64,000 bases of DNA from Pseudanabaena mucicola str. Chao 1806 (GTDB taxonomy: Bacteria > Cyanobacteriota > Cyanobacteriia > Pseudanabaenales > Pseudanabaenaceae): contig NZ_CP097329.1 in assembly GCF_030323025.1 (NCBI RefSeq), positions 2,486,501 to 2,550,500 of the forward strand. The letters are read 5' to 3'. This document shows, in pieces, positions 1 to 8,982 of this stretch; within the stretch, counting starts at the first letter, position 1; each line of letters begins with the position of its first letter. The position numbers and the translations under genes were made by a program. Below the pieces are notes generated by a model. That model ran no database searches and was not told the origin of the DNA. It saw only the letters and a program-made list of their open reading frames with translations.

Positions 1-116
1 CGCCATCCGCGATCTGGATTTTGTTTGTCATATTGCCAAATGAGCCAAATTGCTAAAACCCATTCGATCACGCTAGATACATGAATGATCCAAGTTGGCA
101 AGGAGAGAGCGTGCAT
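1..116 (-). CDS. DUF2499 (Ycf49-like) membrane protein, N-terminal fragment
   Basis: The minus strand reads from an ATG at 116 to the window edge without a stop, giving 38 residues that begin MHALSLPTWIIHVSSVIEW. This opening is characteristic of the DUF2499 family found in cyanobacteria and plastids (Ycf49-like), which are small integral membrane proteins of unknown function. The first helix (about residues 8-33) is hydrophobic and is followed by a polar loop. The gene continues beyond the left edge. It is divergent from nothing visible here: the next gene (PfkB kinase) lies upstream on the same strand and is separated by a hairpin terminator. The family call rests on the N-terminal signature alone. 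Confidence 0.75.
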   Translation of the reverse strand, partial: MHALSLPTWIIHVSSVIEWVLAIWLIWQYDKQNPDRGW

Positions 117-133
117 AGTAGTTTATGTTCCTG

Positions 134-164
134 TTTATAGGTGGTACGAAGCGCCACCTATAAA
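134..164 (-). terminator. Hairpin terminator after the PfkB kinase gene
   Basis: An 11-bp perfect stem (134-144 with 154-164) and a 9-nt loop lie just past the stop codon of the sugar kinase gene and before the DUF2499 start. The position fits a rho-independent terminator of the kinase transcript, although there is no long U-tract. Confidence 0.5.
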
Positions 165-166
165 AC

Positions 167-1144
167 TTAGTGTTTTGCTTCGCGCATAGCTAGAAATTCA
201 CGAATTTGGCGATCATTGGGTTGTCCTGTGATCGCGCCGATATCTAGAGTCGATAGCGCACCTGCGGCACAGGCATAGGCAATAACCTCATCGGCAAACT
301 GCGGATCTTGTAAGTGGGTAAGTGGTCGATGATAAATCTTGTGAATGAAGGCTGCTAAAAAGGCATCCCCCGCACCCGTTGTATCAATCGAATAGACAGG
401 AAAAGCAGGATGTTTGCTCTGTTTCTCGCCTAAATAATAGCGACAGTCCTTATCGCCATTGGTAATAATAATGCCTTCAAGATGACTATAGGCTTGAGCG
501 ATCGCCGCAGGACTAGTTAAACGAAACAGTAACTTAGCTTCATCTTCAGTTAGTTTTAAGAAATCAGTGTATCTTAGCAATACTGGCAACAACTTAGCCA
601 CCTGTTGAGGGTTCTTCCAAAACATGGCTCTCCAGTTCACATCAACAATGACCTTCACAAAATTTTCTTCAGCAAGTTTGAGGGCCCGACCGATCACCCT
701 TGAAGTTTGTGGATTAGCTAGCCCTAATGTACCTAGTACAAGGAACTTAGCATCGACAAATAAATGCGCTGGCAGATGCTCCGCCGATAGCAAAGTGTCG
801 GCAAATACAGTTTGAGCATCACCATTGAAACGATTGAAGTGGCGATCGCCTTTAGTATCACGGGTGATATATACTTCACGGGTGACAGCTTCAGGATGCA
901 CTTGTACCCCTGAAGTTTCTACACCAGCGACTCCCAATTGCTTCAGTAAGTCGGCTCCTGTGGCATCCTGTCCCACAGCACTAATTAAGCTAACGGGCGT
1001 TCCCAGCTTGGCTAAGCCACAGGCAACATTTGCAGGTGCTCCACCTAAATAGGGTTTCCAAGTACTCACTTGGTCATAGGGGACACCTGCATCTTCAGCA
1101 ATTTGATCGATTAAGACTTCGCCAAGGCAAATTACACGCGGCAT
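167..1144 (-). CDS. PfkB-family carbohydrate kinase (probable fructokinase)
   Basis: 325 residues. The protein has both PfkB signatures: GGAPANVA near residue 34 in the sugar-binding region and DTTGAGDAF near residue 253, where the Asp is the catalytic base and the GAGD loop forms the anion hole. Family members transfer phosphate from ATP to a sugar hydroxyl in the cytoplasm. The length and motifs fit fructokinases of this family, but ribokinase-type or other substrate preferences cannot be excluded from sequence. It starts at an ATG 18 bp downstream of the cphA stop on the same strand, so it may be cotranscribed with cyanophycin synthetase. No lesions are seen. Confidence 0.85.
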   Translation of the reverse strand: MPRVICLGEVLIDQIAEDAGVPYDQVSTWKPYLGGAPANVACGLAKLGTPVSLISAVGQDATGADLLKQLGVAGVETSGVQVHPEAVTREVYITRDTKGDRHFNRFNGDAQTVFADTLLSAEHLPAHLFVDAKFLVLGTLGLANPQTSRVIGRALKLAEENFVKVIVDVNWRAMFWKNPQQVAKLLPVLLRYTDFLKLTEDEAKLLFRLTSPAAIAQAYSHLEGIIITNGDKDCRYYLGEKQSKHPAFPVYSIDTTGAGDAFLAAFIHKIYHRPLTHLQDPQFADEVIAYACAAGALSTLDIGAITGQPNDRQIREFLAMREAKH

Positions 1145-1162
1145 AGGCGGATTTTATCGCAG

Positions 1163-3754
1163 TTATGATGGCAATTTAGACTTTCGCGCTTCAATGATAC
1201 CAATAGCTGCATCCACTTTATCGGGGAATACAACAACGAGACTGCTCTGAGGGGCGCTATCCAATGCGGCTGTGAGGGCTTCCGCTTCATCAAGAATTGT
1301 AATACAGGGAATATTGCTATTTACGTCCTCTACTCCTTGGCGCAGGAGATCGGCAACCGCACGAGGTTTACGTCCGCGTAAGTCTTTATCCTCTTTAATA
1401 AAAACGCGACTAAACATGCCTGCCGCTAGCTGCCCTAGTTCAATGATGTCCTCATCGCGGCGATCGCCTGGTGCACCGATCACACCGATCGCTTCACCTT
1501 CCCATTTTTGGATAAAATCAGCGATCGCCTTAAATCCTGCAGGGTTGTGAGCATAGTCCACTAAGGCGTGATATTTACCCAAGTTAAATAAATTCATCCG
1601 TCCAGGGGTTTGAGCGCTGGAGGCAACAAAGGTAGCTAAGCCCAGACGAATTTGTTCGATCTGCACATCTTGAGTAAAAGCAGCTAAACTGGCTGCAAGG
1701 GAATTTTGAATGTTAAAAGCAGCGCGACCACCGAGGGTTAAAGGCACATTTACTGCTTCTTCGATTCGCAATTTCCAGTCACCCTTGAGAATGGTAAGGT
1801 AGCCTTCTTCGTAAACCCCTGCAATTCCACCTTGGGCGACATGGGCGGTAATCAAAGGATTATCGGGATTCATGCTGAAGTAGGCAACCTTGGCTTTGAC
1901 TTCCTTCGCCATCGCGACGACGAGAGGATCATCGGCATTAAGCACCGCATAGCCACTGGGTAAAGCAGTTCTGGCTACGACACTCTTCAATCTTGCCAGA
2001 TCATCGATAGTATCAATATCGCCAATACCAAGGTGATCGGCTTGGACGTTCATCACAACACCGACATCACAACCATCAAATCCTAAGCCTGATCGCAAAA
2101 TGCCCCCTCTTGCGGTTTCTAAAACTGCAACTTCCACAGTAGGGTCGCGCAGAATTACCTGAGCGCTGTAGGGACCAGTGGTATCACCTTTTTCAACCAA
2201 GCATTCGCCAATATAGATACCGTCGGTGGTGGTGTATCCCACGCGCTTACCCGTTTGCTTGAAAATATGAGCAATCAAGCGTGTAGTCGTTGTTTTGCCA
2301 TTTGTACCCGTGATCGCCACGATCGGAACTCGCGTCGGCGAACCTACGGGGAATAACATTTCGATGACAGGTGCAGCGACGTTACGTGGTGTACCGATGC
2401 TTGGCGCAGTATGCATCCTAAATCCAGGTGCAGCATTAACCTCGACGATTGCCCCATCGGTTTCGCGCACAGGTAAGGAGATATCTTCAGTAACGACATC
2501 GATCCCCGCAATATCGAGTCCGATAATTTTTGCTACCCGTTCTGCTAACCAAATATTTTCAGGATGAATCTCGTCGGTGCGATCTACAGATACGCCGCCC
2601 GTGCTGAGGTTAGCTGTTGCCTTAAGATAGCAGACCTGTCCTTTCGGAGGTACGGATTCGAGAGTAAAGCCTTGTCTAGCAAGGATATCTAAACTCGTGC
2701 GATCAATCTCTATACGGGTAAGCACATTATCATGTCCATCACCACGCCGCGGATCTTGATTGGTAATTTCAATTAGTTGGGAAATTGTGGATACGCCATC
2801 ACCTGTAACATTGGCTGGCACACGCTCTGCGACGGCGACAAATTTGCCATTAATTACCAAAACACGATGATCTCGACCTGTATGAAAGCGCTCAATAATT
2901 ACTTCCTCAGAGACTTCCTGCGCCATGTCAAAGGCACTGATCGCCTCTTTGATCGTGCGGACATCAATAGTAATTCCTCGTCCATGATTACCATTGAGGG
3001 GTTTAATCACGATCGGAAAGCCGCCCACTTCCGCGATCGCGTCTTCTAAATATTTAGGCGATCGGATCGTCGTTCCCCTTGGCACAGGCACACCCGAATC
3101 TCGCAAAATCTGTTTAGTTCCCTCTTTATCGCAAGCTAGTTCAACCGCTAAGATTCCTGTTTTATTAGATAAAGTTGCTTGAATGCGGCTTTGATGCACA
3201 CCATAGCCCAATTGAATCATGGCGCGGCTACCCAGTTCTAACCAAGGGATATTTCTTGCTTTCGCCTCAGCCACGATCGACTCAGTACTCGGACCTAACT
3301 GACCATCCAGACGAATATCTCTTAAATCCTTAAGATCCTCCTGTAGCTCACTGGTGGCATAGGTTCCCGTTTCCAGAATACTGCTGCAAATCCTGACTGC
3401 TGCCCGCGCTGCATAACGTCCCGCTTGTTCGGTTTGATATTCAAAAACCACTTGATAAACATTTGGCTCAACAGTTGCTCGGATTGCACCAAACTCGACC
3501 TTCATACCAACATAGCCCTGCAAAGCGATCGCAATATCTTTGACAATTTCCGCCAGAAAATCAGCATCGCTAATATTTGGTTGCTGAGCAATATCCTTTC
3601 CCGCTAAGCTAGGCAATACTTTTGTTAGATTTTGATAAAAACTAGCCCGTTGTACTTGAAAACCCTCTAGATCTAGGCGTGCAACTACAAGCTGATGCCG
3701 TTGAATACTCCAATAGTTTGGACCCCGTAATGTTTGGATTTTGAGAATTTTCAT
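1163..3754 (-). CDS. cphA: Cyanophycin synthetase
   Basis: 863 residues, close to the usual 870-900. CphA builds the nitrogen reserve polymer multi-L-arginyl-poly-L-aspartate using ATP. An N-terminal domain is followed by an ATP-grasp region (about 220-470) that adds aspartate, then a Mur-ligase-like domain whose P-loop GTNGKTTTT sits at 483-491 and adds arginine. The opening MKILKIQTLRGPNYWS is the classic CphA N terminus. The reading frame is open two codons further (TTG ACT), but the ATG at 3754 matches the family start. The cyanophycinase gene cphB, often adjacent in cyanobacteria, is not next to it here; its upstream neighbour is a GNAT-domain gene. Confidence 0.97.
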   Translation of the reverse strand: MKILKIQTLRGPNYWSIQRHQLVVARLDLEGFQVQRASFYQNLTKVLPSLAGKDIAQQPNISDADFLAEIVKDIAIALQGYVGMKVEFGAIRATVEPNVYQVVFEYQTEQAGRYAARAAVRICSSILETGTYATSELQEDLKDLRDIRLDGQLGPSTESIVAEAKARNIPWLELGSRAMIQLGYGVHQSRIQATLSNKTGILAVELACDKEGTKQILRDSGVPVPRGTTIRSPKYLEDAIAEVGGFPIVIKPLNGNHGRGITIDVRTIKEAISAFDMAQEVSEEVIIERFHTGRDHRVLVINGKFVAVAERVPANVTGDGVSTISQLIEITNQDPRRGDGHDNVLTRIEIDRTSLDILARQGFTLESVPPKGQVCYLKATANLSTGGVSVDRTDEIHPENIWLAERVAKIIGLDIAGIDVVTEDISLPVRETDGAIVEVNAAPGFRMHTAPSIGTPRNVAAPVIEMLFPVGSPTRVPIVAITGTNGKTTTTRLIAHIFKQTGKRVGYTTTDGIYIGECLVEKGDTTGPYSAQVILRDPTVEVAVLETARGGILRSGLGFDGCDVGVVMNVQADHLGIGDIDTIDDLARLKSVVARTALPSGYAVLNADDPLVVAMAKEVKAKVAYFSMNPDNPLITAHVAQGGIAGVYEEGYLTILKGDWKLRIEEAVNVPLTLGGRAAFNIQNSLAASLAAFTQDVQIEQIRLGLATFVASSAQTPGRMNLFNLGKYHALVDYAHNPAGFKAIADFIQKWEGEAIGVIGAPGDRRDEDIIELGQLAAGMFSRVFIKEDKDLRGRKPRAVADLLRQGVEDVNSNIPCITILDEAEALTAALDSAPQSSLVVVFPDKVDAAIGIIEARKSKLPS

Positions 3755-3946
3755 AGTCAAGCGTCTTTAAGGTGCATCCAATGCCTAAGTTTCGAGTATT
3801 TAATCCTAGCGATCTTATGGATCATCATTTTGTATAAATTGAACCAAATTGACATTTTCAGCACTCATATTACTGAAAATATCCTAATTAAATAACATAA
3901 GGGAACAAGAGAATTTAATCCCTTATTCCCCAAATATTTCTCAATA

Positions 3947-5110
3947 TTAAAGAGGCTCATCGGTATGCTGATGTTGTTGAGGCAAAGTCTCAATACGACC
4001 AGGGATTGGCTTTTGGTTTGGTTGTAAACCCGACAACATCCGTGATAGCTGTAAGCCATCCAGAACAGGCTTAGTCTCACGAATTTTATGCCATACCGAT
4101 CGCGCCATTAGCAAAGAATGCCCTTGACGCTTAGCCTGAATTCTTTCTAAGTAGTCCTCACGCTCAGGCTGGTAGTCGGCTGAGGACAGCTGTAAGCTTG
4201 CCCCTTCAGGAGATTGCTTCATGACTATTTGGGCAATTTGCGAGGTGAGTTCAGGATAAAGCCACGTATAGGCAGGATGTACCGTAAGCTGGCAATGGTG
4301 CATAAGCTTTTCGCCAAGTTGATTTACGTTAGGACGCTGTAATAGTAAATAAAAGTATCCGATCGCTGCTTTACGTTGAGGCTCATAGACATAGCCTGAT
4401 ACGTCTTGCAACTGGTTAATTAGTAGAGAACCATGATTAATCAGCTTATCGATCACTTTAGAGCGAAAATCGTCAACATTGAGGTCATAAACCTGCCGAA
4501 TTTGCGGTGGCATCGCCGCCGTATCGAGTTGATAGAGTAAACTGGCATCAGCGTTACTGACAGGCATCAAATTAGGCAAATCAGGAGAATGTTGGGCTAG
4601 TTCCTTGATGCTCTCCATACTAATTTCCCAATCCGTAAATTGAGCGAGGGGTTGAAATCCATTCTGGCGATACAGGGCAATTGTATCTTTTTGATTAATA
4701 TCAACCTGCAAGACCCATGTTCTAGCTTCCAAACAAGATTCTAAGCAATAGCGGATTAGTTGAGTGCCAACATTGTGTTGACCATTCTGAGCTTCAGGCA
4801 AAATAACAATGCGATCAATTTTCCAAGTACTACTGTTGCTATTGAATGGGGAAACCCGAATAAAACCTTGAATCACGCCATTGCATTCTGAGACATAGGC
4901 TCTTACATAGGGTTTAAGGAGAGTTTGCACAGGTGCAGGCAACCAGCTTGCGAGCTGATGCAAATTAATTTTTTGACGACTGCGACATCCACTTAGATCG
5001 CTGACAGCAATCTGTTCGAGATCTTGAGGCGAAGCAAATCGCTGGATAAACTCTAGATCTCGATGTTGAAGCGGACGGATCGTGTTACCAAGCACTGGGA
5101 AAGATTGCAT
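3947..5110 (-). CDS. GNAT-family N-acetyltransferase domain protein
   Basis: 387 residues. The N-terminal half (about 10-165) has the layout of a GCN5-type acetyltransferase: a beta-rich core, an acceptor segment around WKIDRIVILPEAQNG with the following helix, and a late IALYRQNGFQPL segment typical of the acetyl-CoA domain end. The second half (about 185-345) looks like a related, more diverged domain with no clear CoA loop and contains many helices. The tail is Pro/Gln-rich. Substrate unknown. It lies upstream of cphA on the same strand with a gap of about 190 bp, so cotranscription is uncertain. Confidence 0.7.
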   Translation of the reverse strand: MQSFPVLGNTIRPLQHRDLEFIQRFASPQDLEQIAVSDLSGCRSRQKINLHQLASWLPAPVQTLLKPYVRAYVSECNGVIQGFIRVSPFNSNSSTWKIDRIVILPEAQNGQHNVGTQLIRYCLESCLEARTWVLQVDINQKDTIALYRQNGFQPLAQFTDWEISMESIKELAQHSPDLPNLMPVSNADASLLYQLDTAAMPPQIRQVYDLNVDDFRSKVIDKLINHGSLLINQLQDVSGYVYEPQRKAAIGYFYLLLQRPNVNQLGEKLMHHCQLTVHPAYTWLYPELTSQIAQIVMKQSPEGASLQLSSADYQPEREDYLERIQAKRQGHSLLMARSVWHKIRETKPVLDGLQLSRMLSGLQPNQKPIPGRIETLPQQHQHTDEPL

Positions 5111-5246
5111 AGCACGTGCTAGAAAGGAATTTAGTGAAGCTTAGGAATTGTTAGCTCAATATTTAAGAGTGATCTTAATACATATCCACTCGAACTAGAC
5201 TGAAAAGCTATAAGTCTTCAGAAATAAGGTCATTAACCTATGAGGT

Positions 5247-5275
5247 TTATTTTCCCACCCTCGGTGGGAAAATAA
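5247..5275 (-). terminator. Hairpin after the nitrilase-family gene
   Basis: A perfect 13-bp stem (5247-5259 with 5263-5275) with a 3-nt loop lies about 12 nt beyond the stop codon of the nitrilase gene. The A/T-rich outer stem resembles a rho-independent terminator. Confidence 0.55.
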
Positions 5276-5286
5276 GATGTTACCAA

Positions 5287-6120
5287 CTAATTAAAAACAG
5301 TGCGATGTTGCAAGGATGGCATTTGGCGGCGAATTTGGTCAATGCGCGATGGTTGAATCTCTGCGATCGCTACACCTGTGCGATCGCCAGCATCTGCGAG
5401 GACAATGCCCCAAGGATCAATGATCATCGCATGTCCGTGGGAGTGGCGACGCGGAGTATGCATTCCCACCTGAGCAGGCGCAATCACATAACTCGTATTT
5501 TCGATCGCCCTTGCCTGTAATAAGACTTGCCAATGATCTTTACCTGTAAAGGCTGTAAAGGCGGCAGGCACAAACATCACATTTGCGCCATTTTTAGACA
5601 AGTGACGATATAGTTCAGGAAATCTCACGTCGTAGCAGACCGATAGCCCTAAATTGCCATACTGCTCAGAGTAGTAAACAGGTGGTGCTTCTTCGCCAGC
5701 GAGAATCGTGGCTGACTCTTGATAGGTATTACCGTCGGGCAGGTTGACATCAAACAGGTGCATTTTGCGATAACGGGCGAGTTCTTCACCCTCACGACCA
5801 ACTAATAAAGCCGTGTTGTACATCTTGCCAGCATTACCGTTACTAGCATTAGATACTGGTACTGGGAAACCACCACCAAGTAGCAGAATTTGATAACGTT
5901 GGGCGATCGTAATCAAAAACTTTTCGCTTTTTTCCGCAATTTCAGTAGCAAGCCTGATCTTTTCATTTTCATCGCCCAAAAATGGAAAGTTTTCAGGTAA
6001 ACAGACTAATTCTGCTCCTCGATTTACTGCCAGTTGGATCAAATCTTCTGCTTGAGCAAGATTTTTGTCTACATCCGAGACACTGGTCATTTGTACGGCA
6101 GCCGCCAAATATGACTTCAT
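5287..6120 (-). CDS. Carbon-nitrogen hydrolase (nitrilase superfamily, Nit1/Nit2 type)
   Basis: 277 residues. The catalytic Glu-Lys-Cys triad of the nitrilase superfamily is visible: E43 in LPENFPF, K119 in YRKMHLFD, and C162 in SVCYDVRFPELYR. The CYDVRFPELYR context is typical of the Nit1/Nit2 branch (omega-amidase or deaminated-glutathione amidase), which clears side products of transaminases in the cytoplasm. The exact substrate is not decided by these motifs. An AAGGA ribosome-binding site precedes the ATG at 6120. The gene stands between a GNAT gene and phoU, each separated by a hairpin, so it is probably monocistronic. Confidence 0.88.
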   Translation of the reverse strand: MKSYLAAAVQMTSVSDVDKNLAQAEDLIQLAVNRGAELVCLPENFPFLGDENEKIRLATEIAEKSEKFLITIAQRYQILLLGGGFPVPVSNASNGNAGKMYNTALLVGREGEELARYRKMHLFDVNLPDGNTYQESATILAGEEAPPVYYSEQYGNLGLSVCYDVRFPELYRHLSKNGANVMFVPAAFTAFTGKDHWQVLLQARAIENTSYVIAPAQVGMHTPRRHSHGHAMIIDPWGIVLADAGDRTGVAIAEIQPSRIDQIRRQMPSLQHRTVFN

Positions 6121-6143
6121 TGCAATCCTTAAAACTTTCCCAC

Positions 6144-6185
6144 GTAATCTAGATTAAGTGCTATAAAACACTTAATCTAGATTAC
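6144..6185. repeat. Perfect 17-bp inverted repeat with 8-nt loop
   Basis: Arms at 6144-6160 and 6169-6185 are exact reverse complements around the loop CTATAAAA. It lies between the phoU stop and the nitrilase start on the minus strand. No U-tract follows it, so it may be a terminator-like or attenuating structure or a dispersed repeat. Confidence 0.6.
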
Positions 6186-6310
6186 CCTGCTATAGCGCTT
6201 TACGCTCTAACAAAAAACAATTGGAGAAAATTGCTTGAGATCGTTTCTGAATACTATTCGTCAATTAAAAATGATGTAGCATACGCCACAGCCTTTGGGG
6301 TTTTAGCCAA

Positions 6311-6982
6311 TTATCCAATTTTTCCCGTCACAATGTAAGCAACTCTCAACCCCACATTAGTTGCATGATCTGCCATTCTTTCTAAATGGTGAATTGCTAA
6401 GACCATTAGCATGACAGGTTCCATGGGTTCACCAAATACCCTCTGGGAGGAGAGAAGGTTATAGATGTTTTGATAGTCATAGTCAACAACATCATCTTTA
6501 GCCTTGATCTCAAGCCCAATATTTTCATCAAGGTTAGCCAATGCTTCTAAACTCATGGCAAGCATCGCTCGGCAGCGATTAGACATGGTTTGTAATTCAC
6601 CTAAATAAGGAGATGGCGCATAAGGAAAAAGCTTAATTGCAATATCACCAAGGTTTTCGGCATAGTCGCCAATGCGTTCAATATCACGGATTAGTTGCAT
6701 CAAAGCACTCAATAATCTGAGATCGCGAGCAACTGGAGACTGTAAAGCAATTAAATTGATACAATCCATTTCAATTTGGCGATAGAGCTGATCAATCTGT
6801 TTGTCTTGAGGATCGATGCGAGTAGCAGCTTCTAAATCTCTTTCAAATAGGGCTGAGTGAGCTAAAAGAAATGAATTTTCGACAAGTGCACCCATCCGCA
6901 AAGTATCTTGTTCGAGGCGATGTAATTGGCGCTCAAATTCGCTTCTTGTACGTTTTTGTTCTCGATACGATGTTTCAACCAT
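6311..6982 (-). CDS. phoU: PhoU-family phosphate signalling protein
   Basis: 223 residues, the usual PhoU length, and almost entirely helical. Two PhoU repeats are visible: one ending in RLLSALMQLIRDIERIGDYAENLGDIA and the second ending in HHLERMADHATNVGLRVAYIV. The conserved E/DxxRxxD-type helices (IERIGDYAEN and LERMADHATN) bind metal clusters in the family. PhoU links the Pst phosphate transporter to the phosphate sensor kinase and represses the regulon when phosphate is high. No pst genes are adjacent. A GGGAG Shine-Dalgarno precedes the start. A sensor kinase of the type that could partner it lies at 18558-19919. Confidence 0.9.
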   Translation of the reverse strand: MVETSYREQKRTRSEFERQLHRLEQDTLRMGALVENSFLLAHSALFERDLEAATRIDPQDKQIDQLYRQIEMDCINLIALQSPVARDLRLLSALMQLIRDIERIGDYAENLGDIAIKLFPYAPSPYLGELQTMSNRCRAMLAMSLEALANLDENIGLEIKAKDDVVDYDYQNIYNLLSSQRVFGEPMEPVMLMVLAIHHLERMADHATNVGLRVAYIVTGKIG

Positions 6983-7346
6983 GGACTCCCACCAAAATTA
7001 AATGGGATAATTAAAGAAATAAAGCAATGTATAGTAATCCCAAATGAGTTGTGGAATCTCCCCTTTTGGGTAAGCTTCCACAAACCCAAAAATCCACAAA
7101 TTTAAGGCTTACGCATTGGGTAGATGTGGTGCAGGCTTTGCCCGCACCACATCTACCTCAAGCCTAATAAATTCGTTTGGTTTGCGTAAGTCCTAAAATT
7201 ATTTAAGACTGCTATATATTTCATATACTTATATTACATCGTTACATAGGCTGTAATACTTAGCAGTATTTGCAAATACTAATCAATCAATTAAAAAAAA
7301 CTTTTCAGTGAAAGATAGGCATGACTCTGCCATATGTCTTTTACTT
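6983..7346. other. Intergenic gap with repeat remnants and a hairpin
   Basis: No gene is seen. A segment at about 7031-7055 resembles the end of the repeat family whose clearest copy is at 22223-22333 (TATAGTAATCCCAAAT). A 14-bp perfect stem lies at 7119-7132 with 7144-7157 (loop of 11 nt). The rest is A/T-rich. Confidence 0.5.
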
Positions 7347-7817
7347 CTAGTAGGCATTGGCTTGAGTTAATTCCGCAGTTATTAATTGCCGATCGCTATC
7401 TAAATGCTTGTTGAATAAAACTAAGGTTGTAGAAGTATTTTGCTTAAAACCAATATGCTCGTAAAACTTTTGCTGATGGGTGGTCATGAGATATACCCGT
7501 TCCACATTACAAATATGGGGATGTGCTAGAACGGTTTGGACTAATTTGCGACCTAGCCCTGCGCCGCGATATTCTAGATTGATCACTACATCCCAGATGG
7601 TGGCGCGATAGATACCATCACTAGTAGCACGGGCATGTCCAATCAAGCGATCGCCATCCCATACAGTTACAACAGGTTTGGAGTTAGCAAGTGCGATCTC
7701 TAAACCTGCCACAGTACGATCCTTTGCCCAAAATGCCCCCATTTTTAATAATCCCTGTAATTGCTCTAAATCAACATCTTCTTGGCGATCACTAAAGCGG
7801 ATGTGGCGATGATCCAT
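7347..7817 (-). CDS. GNAT-family N-acetyltransferase
   Basis: 156 residues forming a single compact GNAT domain. The acetyl-CoA pyrophosphate-binding loop is seen in the segment LEYRGAGLGRKLVQTVL (R/QxxGxG/A), preceded by a beta strand (IWDVVINL) and followed by the KFYEHIGFKQ segment that closes the fold. The acceptor substrate is unknown. The gene stands alone on the minus strand between phoU and desC. The start ATG at 7817 is supported by the domain beginning within the first 10 residues. Confidence 0.85.
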   Translation of the reverse strand: MDHRHIRFSDRQEDVDLEQLQGLLKMGAFWAKDRTVAGLEIALANSKPVVTVWDGDRLIGHARATSDGIYRATIWDVVINLEYRGAGLGRKLVQTVLAHPHICNVERVYLMTTHQQKFYEHIGFKQNTSTTLVLFNKHLDSDRQLITAELTQANAY

Positions 7818-7962
7818 ATGCTTGATTTCCCTTATGTATTATTACTAATCCCCAAAATAGAACTGTCAATATAAACTTTGATTACCTATTGAACTAAGGG
7901 TGGCATATTTGCGATCGCATCAATGTATCTGTTTTTGCTACTTGCATTAGTTTCTCCTTAAA

Positions 7963-7997
7963 AACAGATAAAGGGCGCTTAGCGCCCTTTATCTGTT
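7963..7997 (-). terminator. Terminator of the desaturase gene
   Basis: A 16-bp perfect G/C-cored stem (7963-7978 with 7982-7997) with a 3-nt loop overlaps the stop codon of desC. On the minus strand it is followed by a T-rich run, fitting a rho-independent terminator. Confidence 0.75.
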
Positions 7998-8859
7998 ACT
8001 TAGCCTGCCAAGGCTCAGCTATGTATACTTTCTGAGCTAAGCCTAATGCTTGCAGCAAACTAATCACGCCCCAAGTTGGATCAATTTCCCACCATTTCAA
8101 ACCAGAGCGAGCAGACTTAGGATAAGCATGGTGATTGTTGTGCCAGCCTTCGCCGTAGGTCAAAATTGCTGCCCACCAGAGATTGGTGGAATGGTCAGGA
8201 GTTTCTGTAAAATTTTTGTAGCCCCACTTATGGCAAGCAGAGTTAATCAGCCAAGTGCTATGCCATAAAAAGACTGAACGCACAGCCATACCGTAAATCA
8301 AGAAGGACATGCCGAGTCCAGAGAATGCACTTTCGCCAACTACATAGAGCAGAGCCGCAAAGGGAACTTGTAAAAGCAAAAAGTATTTATCGAGAAATCC
8401 ATAGTAAGGATTGCTTGCGAGATCGGGCGCAAACTTATTGTAATAAGTACTCTTGAAATGTTCAGGCTTAGAGTACATGATCCACATGATGTGGCTCCAC
8501 CAAAAACCCTTATTTGCCGAATAAGGATCTTTTTGATTGTCTTCTGTAAAACCGTGATGCTGGCGATGTCCACCCACCCAGAATACAGGGCCACCCTGCA
8601 TGGCTAATGCACCGATGGTAGCGATGATATATTCCAACCACTGAGGGACTTGGAAACTGCGATGGCTCAGTAAGCGGTGATAACCTAGGGTAATGCCGAT
8701 GCTCCCAATGAACCAATGCAAGAAGATCGTAAGGATCGCAGCTTGCCATGAAAAATAAAAAGGAGCTGCGAGGGCAGCAATATGGAAAGTGCTGAAAAAG
8801 GCAACATTTGTCCAGTTCAGTTTTGGGTTAGTTGGGATGGCTTTAGTAGTGGCGGTCAT
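7996..8859 (-). CDS. desC: Acyl-lipid/acyl-CoA delta-9-type fatty acid desaturase
   Basis: 287 residues from the ATG at 8859. All three histidine boxes of membrane desaturases are present: HRLLSH at 61-66, HRQHH at 98-102 and HNNHH at 240-244. Hydrophobic pairs at about 23-58 and 157-200 cross the membrane. The box spacing and the CHKWG and GEGWHNNHH contexts are those of the delta-9 (stearoyl) class, which introduces the first double bond into membrane acyl chains. An upstream ATG at 8901 is in frame, but the family begins near MTATT, and 8901 falls inside an operator-like palindrome. The gene diverges from a TetR-domain gene across a short region with two matching palindromes, which suggests control by that regulator. 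Confidence 0.9.
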   Translation of the reverse strand: MTATTKAIPTNPKLNWTNVAFFSTFHIAALAAPFYFSWQAAILTIFLHWFIGSIGITLGYHRLLSHRSFQVPQWLEYIIATIGALAMQGGPVFWVGGHRQHHGFTEDNQKDPYSANKGFWWSHIMWIMYSKPEHFKSTYYNKFAPDLASNPYYGFLDKYFLLLQVPFAALLYVVGESAFSGLGMSFLIYGMAVRSVFLWHSTWLINSACHKWGYKNFTETPDHSTNLWWAAILTYGEGWHNNHHAYPKSARSGLKWWEIDPTWGVISLLQALGLAQKVYIAEPWQAK

Positions 8860-8889
8860 GAAATAACAACTTAAGGGGTGGTGAGGAGA

Positions 8890-8906
8890 TGCAAGTATCA
8901 CTTACA
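8890..8906. promoter_or_regulatory. Operator-like near-palindrome 1 (desC/regulator intergenic)
   Basis: TGCAAGTATCACTTACA matches site 2 in 15 of 17 positions and is a near-perfect inverted repeat with a 3-nt centre. It lies 31 bp upstream of the desC ATG. TetR-type dimers bind sites of this size; binding by the divergent regulator is inferred. Confidence 0.65.
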
Positions 8907-8940
8907 GTTATGCTAAGTCTAACTGTTTTTTAAGTAATAA

Positions 8941-8957
8941 TGCAAGTATCACTTGCA
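8941..8957. promoter_or_regulatory. Operator-like perfect palindrome 2 (desC/regulator intergenic)
   Basis: TGCAAGTATCACTTGCA is an exact inverted repeat (TGCAAGT, ATC, ACTTGCA). Its centre is 51 bp from that of site 1, about five helical turns, so both face the same side of the DNA. It lies 25 bp before the regulator's likely start codon and probably allows autoregulation. Confidence 0.7.
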
Positions 8958-8982
8958 AATCATCTTCATGGTACATGCTCCC